Notes under the pieces: generated by a model
Seen by the model: only the letters and a program-made list of their open reading frames with translations
The model's database searches: none
Told to the model about the DNA's origin: nothing
Part shown: positions 1 through 64,000 of the stretch, piece after piece
Position numbering within the stretch: the stretch's first letter is position 1
How the letters are laid out: every line of letters starts with the position of its first letter
Program-made: the position numbers and the translations under genes
Assembly (NCBI GenBank): GCA_030544235.1
Contig: CM060484.1
Span: 17,157,031-17,221,030, forward strand
DNA from: Lepturacanthus savala
Taxonomy: Eukaryota > Chordata > Actinopteri > Scombriformes > Trichiuridae
Direction of reading: 5' to 3'
DNA: 64,000 nucleotides

Positions 1-2227
1 CTGTCCTATGCCACCAGCATTAGCAATGAGCATTAATGCCAGCCAGCTGCCAGTCTTTTTGTTCTCCTTCCTTCAGGAACGCTACACTTCTATTAAACAC
101 TGCAACACTCACTTTGAGAAAAAAGTTTTTCCCCTTGTGTAGTACGTAGACTGAATAACTATCGCTTAATGATGGAGGCTTGCACTTGTCTCCGTGTTTC
201 TTCCCCTCCTTTGCTTATCTGCACAGGCTGGAAAAAGTCACCTACGCATAAGCACTTTAAATTTGTGCACTTTAGAAATGTATGCACTTTAACTTTGAGC
301 CTGTTTCTTCTGCTTGTATTTGTACCGTCTTGTGTGAGTCGCATATACATATTAAAATAAATGTATCTGCACTTTGATTTGTGTATTTGCACTTTTATTA
401 CTGAGCCCAGTTGATTGTCAAACCTATCCGTGTGTGGCATTTGGGTTTTATATTGTTTTGTTTTATCTTTTTTTTTTTTTTTTTTGAGACCATTTCCACT
501 ATAGCGTCTACTGCAGATTCAGCTAAATTGAGTTACTAATAAAACCCCATGCACTGATCATTATTGATCATGCAGACAATAACTATTGCATGATGATAAT
601 GGAAAACTATTATAGAATCCCTTTGTTCTGTTAGGTCTGAGCACATCTGTTGGTGTTCCACTTCATAAACACAGCTACTCTAATTGACAATTGAAAATGT
701 ATACAGTAAATTGTATACTGCATGATTTATGGTTTGCAGTCAGTATACAAGAAATCAGTGTATGAAAAGCAAATTATACAATACTGACGCCAGCGGACAT
801 CGATCAAAGTGTAACGTTGGAATGCCTTGGCTAACTTCACAGAGAGAAGATTTAAAGGAGTACTAGAGCAATTTAGTGACTTCAACAAAGCTGGGTAGCG
901 AGAGGTTGTTTTTTTTTTTTAAACTGTAAAACTCAAAGCAGACATCATGACTTCCTGTCCCTTGTATATGCTGGATCCCACCTCTTACAGCGCACCAGTA
1001 AGTACATGGGGGGTGATTTGGGGACACAGACACTTCCTAATCCAGAGTGCTTCCTAATGACAGGTGACGTCCATCAGGAAGCAGACTCCTCTGTGGCCAC
1101 CTGAAAGTCCCTCTCTAATAATCTCAAACCCGTTGTTGCCCAGGGCGACCTATTCACACTGTAGGTGGTAATTATACAGATGTGTTAATGGCCTGACGGG
1201 GACAGAGGGAGGGCTTTTTCACTGTGTGTTGCCTCACACCTTCTAGTCAAAATTGCACATATTATTAGACGCACTGTACATCTCTCAGATTGCAAGTGTC
1301 TTTCTTCAAGATCCTCTCTTTATTATTCAACAATTGTATTATTTGTTTATAGTAAAAAGGTCCACCTGAGCCTGAACACTGCCCAGTTTAGTACTTTCTC
1401 CTGCATTCTGGCATACTTGTTAAATGCTTAACCTCCTTAGTCGCTCTGTCAATTCTCTTGTATGCCTCCTTATTCACAGTTCTTCTTTTTTTCATCCTCC
1501 TCCTCTTCTCCTTGGTATTCTAACCTGCAGTGATGAGAAAAAAAAGAAGAAGCTGGTGGAAAAAAAAAATGTTTTTTGTCTCCAAAAAACATCCTGCCAT
1601 TTCTGCACTGCATCTCATTCTTTCATATTCCTCTCCCTCTTATTGCCTGCCAACAGTTGCTATGGAGACGGCGAGGTGCTTGGGGAGTGTGATTGCAGAT
1701 GTTAGAAGAAGTAAACAGACACAGACAAAGAAATGAATGAGAAAACTAATAAAGGCTCTGTATCCGTTCAATAAGCATATGGAAGTGATTACGGAACACA
1801 ATGTTTGTACAACGCACAATTTGTCGCAAGCGCTGTGGGGAAACAAATCTATAAAGTTTGCATTAATGTAACCTACCAGCTAATTACATCCATCTTCTTT
1901 AAGAGTGTTCTCAAAGGTTCTGTGAATGTCTTGTTTTTTATGTCACTTTGAATTCAGGTAACACCGTTTGACCTTGCCGTGACTTTTCCCCGAGCACACA
2001 CATCAAGTCGAGTCGGATATGAAGATCCATACTCATTTATTACCCTTTAACTATTCATGACATCCGGCCTCACCGCGTTCAGGACGTTGAGTGCAGATGT
2101 CGGTATTAATATGTTCTGTCCAGCTGCCAAGTTCGAGAATAATGATTGACATCTCGGGGACTTTCCCCACACGCACCAGTGGGGGACGCAGTTTTATTGA
2201 CTGTCTTGTGTCTCCCACTTCATTCAG
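1..2227 (+). other. Intron upstream of the first visible dab2ip exon
   Basis: This is AT-rich unique sequence with short homopolymer runs, for example poly-T near 469-485. I see no supported exon. The last bases, a pyrimidine-rich run followed by CAG at 2225-2227, form a good 3' splice site for the exon at 2228. The short open frames here (for example 1424-1705) lack conserved motifs and have no typical coding composition. Confidence 0.6.
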
Positions 2228-62082
<59,855 letters not shown>

Positions 62083-64000
62083 GTGAGAAAAACTTTAAAA
62101 TAGCATTTTCTTGGTTACTCAAGGATGAAGATAATTATTTTCCAACTGTCTATATAATGAAGTTCAAAGACATGCTGGAACATTAAACTGAGCAGCACAA
62201 TAAAGGTCATGTTACAGTGAACAGGCAGCTAACATCTACCGCCGTTACAGCCTCTACCATGGATATACAGAACAGGATTAGGCCACAAATTCGTTTTTGG
62301 AAAAAATTCAGGCTTCAGATACTTTTTATAAACAAGTTTCATATGCAGCTTTAATCCTCAGTAGATATCGTTGTTGCTGTTTACATTTTTGCAGACTATA
62401 AATATAAGATAAATAATACATTAATTTAAAAGCTACAGTTGTGTTCCTCTTGCAAAAAAAAAGAAAAACTAAAAAGACTATTTAAATGCCCACTAAATAA
62501 AATACATGCAAAATAAAACAGAGTTTTTCTTCAGAGTTTATATGACGAACAAACAAATTTAAAGATCTGCTGCTCAGCTGTTGTTTTCTAAATGAAACTT
62601 TGGCTTTTTTGGAACAGCTCACCAGTTTTTAGAAGGTCACCTACCATTTAATCTGCTGACATATCTGTGTTTATTTACAGATCATTTCTCATCCTTTACT
62701 TATTCCCTGGTGCTCCAATTTTTTGCTTTTACAGCCTACGCCAGCATCATGTTCTTGGCATCTTTCACTACGGCTCTGGAAGTGATTCAGAGACTTATTT
62801 TGGAGGAACAGACTTTGTAGAAAAACTCTCAAAACTAGACTCCGCAGTCGTCAACGGATACTTCACACTCTTGTGTGAATTCATTGTTTGTGTGGTTTTT
62901 TTGCACGGCAGTGATGGAAGCCAACAATGATGCTAGACACCAGTCGACTCTCACGCTGCCAGTTCTGCTTGAAAATGCTTGTCATGTGGGGCCTTGAGGG
63001 TGTCACTGCTTGCTTGTTCACAACATACCTTTTATACTCACCTGTGGAATAATACACACTCAGACAGCACCTTATCGCGCTTATCTCCTGTCTTCTCACT
63101 ACCGATCATTAGGCAAGGTGACACTGGAGAGATTGATGAATGTAACCAAACGGTGCTTCAGTAACCCCAGTAAACACATACAAAAACAGACAAGTAGAGA
63201 GCATGCTATACATAACAGGAAGAGGAGACGACAGGAAGCTGGGGAGCCAGACAGCTGATATCATTATGCTTCTTCATGGGACCACAATCAATAGAACTAA
63301 TAAAGTGATGTCCCTACACAAGCTGATGTCAGAGACTACCCGCTTTACTTTATCACATTAACTGTTTGCTTATATATTGACGTGTGTGTGTATCCTTATC
63401 AGCATGCTGTGAGACATTCAAATGAGCTCTGCCTTCTCACCCTAATTGCTTTTCATCCACCAAACAGTGACATGAAAAGTGGGAGAAAGAAAAAGGAGAC
63501 AGTGCCAAGATTGGAGGAAAAAAAAGAAAAAGGGGAATGAAATTGAGCAGAATGAAGGAGAGAAAGAAGTTAGGAGGGAAGGGTAATGGAACAGAGGGAG
63601 AAGGACACGGAAAGAGGGAGGAGATGAGCGTGATGTGAATGATGGAGATTATTGGAAGATAAATCACGTCTGTCAAGGTAATCGTCTTCTGGCAGTACAG
63701 CCTCCATCTGCTGGAAAGGAAGGTGAAGGGATGGGGGACAAAGCAAACCAACACTTTACATCTATCCAGTGGTGCAAAGTAACTAAATACATTTACTATT
63801 GTACTATAAGTATTGTACTAAGTACAAATTTTAAGGTACTTGTACTTCAGCATTTCGATGTGATGCTGCTTTATACTTCCACTCATACATTTCAGAAGGA
63901 AATATTGTGCTTTCCACTCTACATACAATAACTTTTCAGAGGAAGATTTGAGACAATGAATAACACCTCCACCAAATAGTGAATTTTTCTCTCAAAAATT
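62083..64000 (+). other. dab2ip intron after window exon 9 (continues past the window)
   Basis: No further exon was recognised. The block 62740-63000 is GC-richer and may be an old repeat, but I cannot name it. A dispersed repeat lies at 63768-63960. The purine-rich stretch 63480-63640 gives a Phe/Pro/Ser-rich minus-strand frame without motifs. Confidence 0.55.
63768..63960 (+). repeat. Copy of the GTACTTGTACTTTACTT dispersed repeat
   Basis: AGTGGTGCAAAGTAACTAAA, TACATTTACTATTGTACT, AAGGTACTTGTACTTCAGCA and AGAAGGAAATATTGTGCTTT reproduce the family in order. This is the best-preserved 5' end of the family in the window. Confidence 0.65.

Noticed and set aside
62667..63000. Block with a GC-rich, partly open segment after the last exon
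   Set aside because: It does not continue the DAB2IP frame (LIDFTRLP was expected) and looks like an unassigned repeat. I could not support an exon.

Overview
The window is vertebrate nuclear DNA, almost certainly from a ray-finned (percomorph-type) fish. The coding signal is a chain of short, highly conserved exons with canonical GT/AG borders. They are separated by AT-rich introns full of dinucleotide and GATA microsatellites, SINE-like repeats, LINE fragments and small non-autonomous DNA transposons of types common in teleosts. There is no bacterial, viral or CRISPR-like content.

One gene explains all the coding sequence I can support: dab2ip (DAB2-interacting protein / AIP1), a SynGAP-family Ras GTPase-activating protein, on the + strand. 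Nine coding exons are visible: 2228-2346, 36271-36424, 40900-40998, 44643-45197, 57762-57906, 59186-59330, 60632-60868, 60962-61163 and 61895-62082. Every junction keeps the frame. Joined, they give 1844 nt, or 614 codons plus 2 nt. They encode, in order, a basic N-terminal segment and PH domain (exons 1-3), a C2 domain (exon 4), the RasGAP domain with arginine finger and FLR motif (exons 5-8), and the start of the C-terminal linker (exon 9). The extreme N-terminus lies before the window. The proline-rich and coiled-coil C-terminal part lies after it. Which teleost copy this is (dab2ipa or dab2ipb) cannot be decided here.

Layout: 1-2227 is upstream intron. A 33.9 kb intron (2347-36270) holds SINE-like and DNA-transposon repeats, several long microsatellites, perfect hairpins, a candidate alternative 5' exon ending at 17816 and a small CpG-dense patch near 28.4 kb. 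Introns 36425-40899 and 40999-44642 carry a decayed L1-type LINE (+ strand), a very long GT repeat just upstream of exon 3, and an L2-type LINE (- strand) just downstream of it. The 12.6 kb intron 45198-57761 is mostly unique sequence with a hAT-like element, a long GATA repeat and other dispersed repeats. The 3' cluster of GAP exons (57762-62082) is compact apart from a third LINE fragment (- strand) at 59571-60290. The tail 62083-64000 is intron.

I found no undescribed system. The observations most worth following are possible internal promoters for the short isoform, the frame-neutral exon 3 caught between a long GT tract and a LINE, a tryptophan-to-serine change late in the GAP region, and several perfect hairpins.
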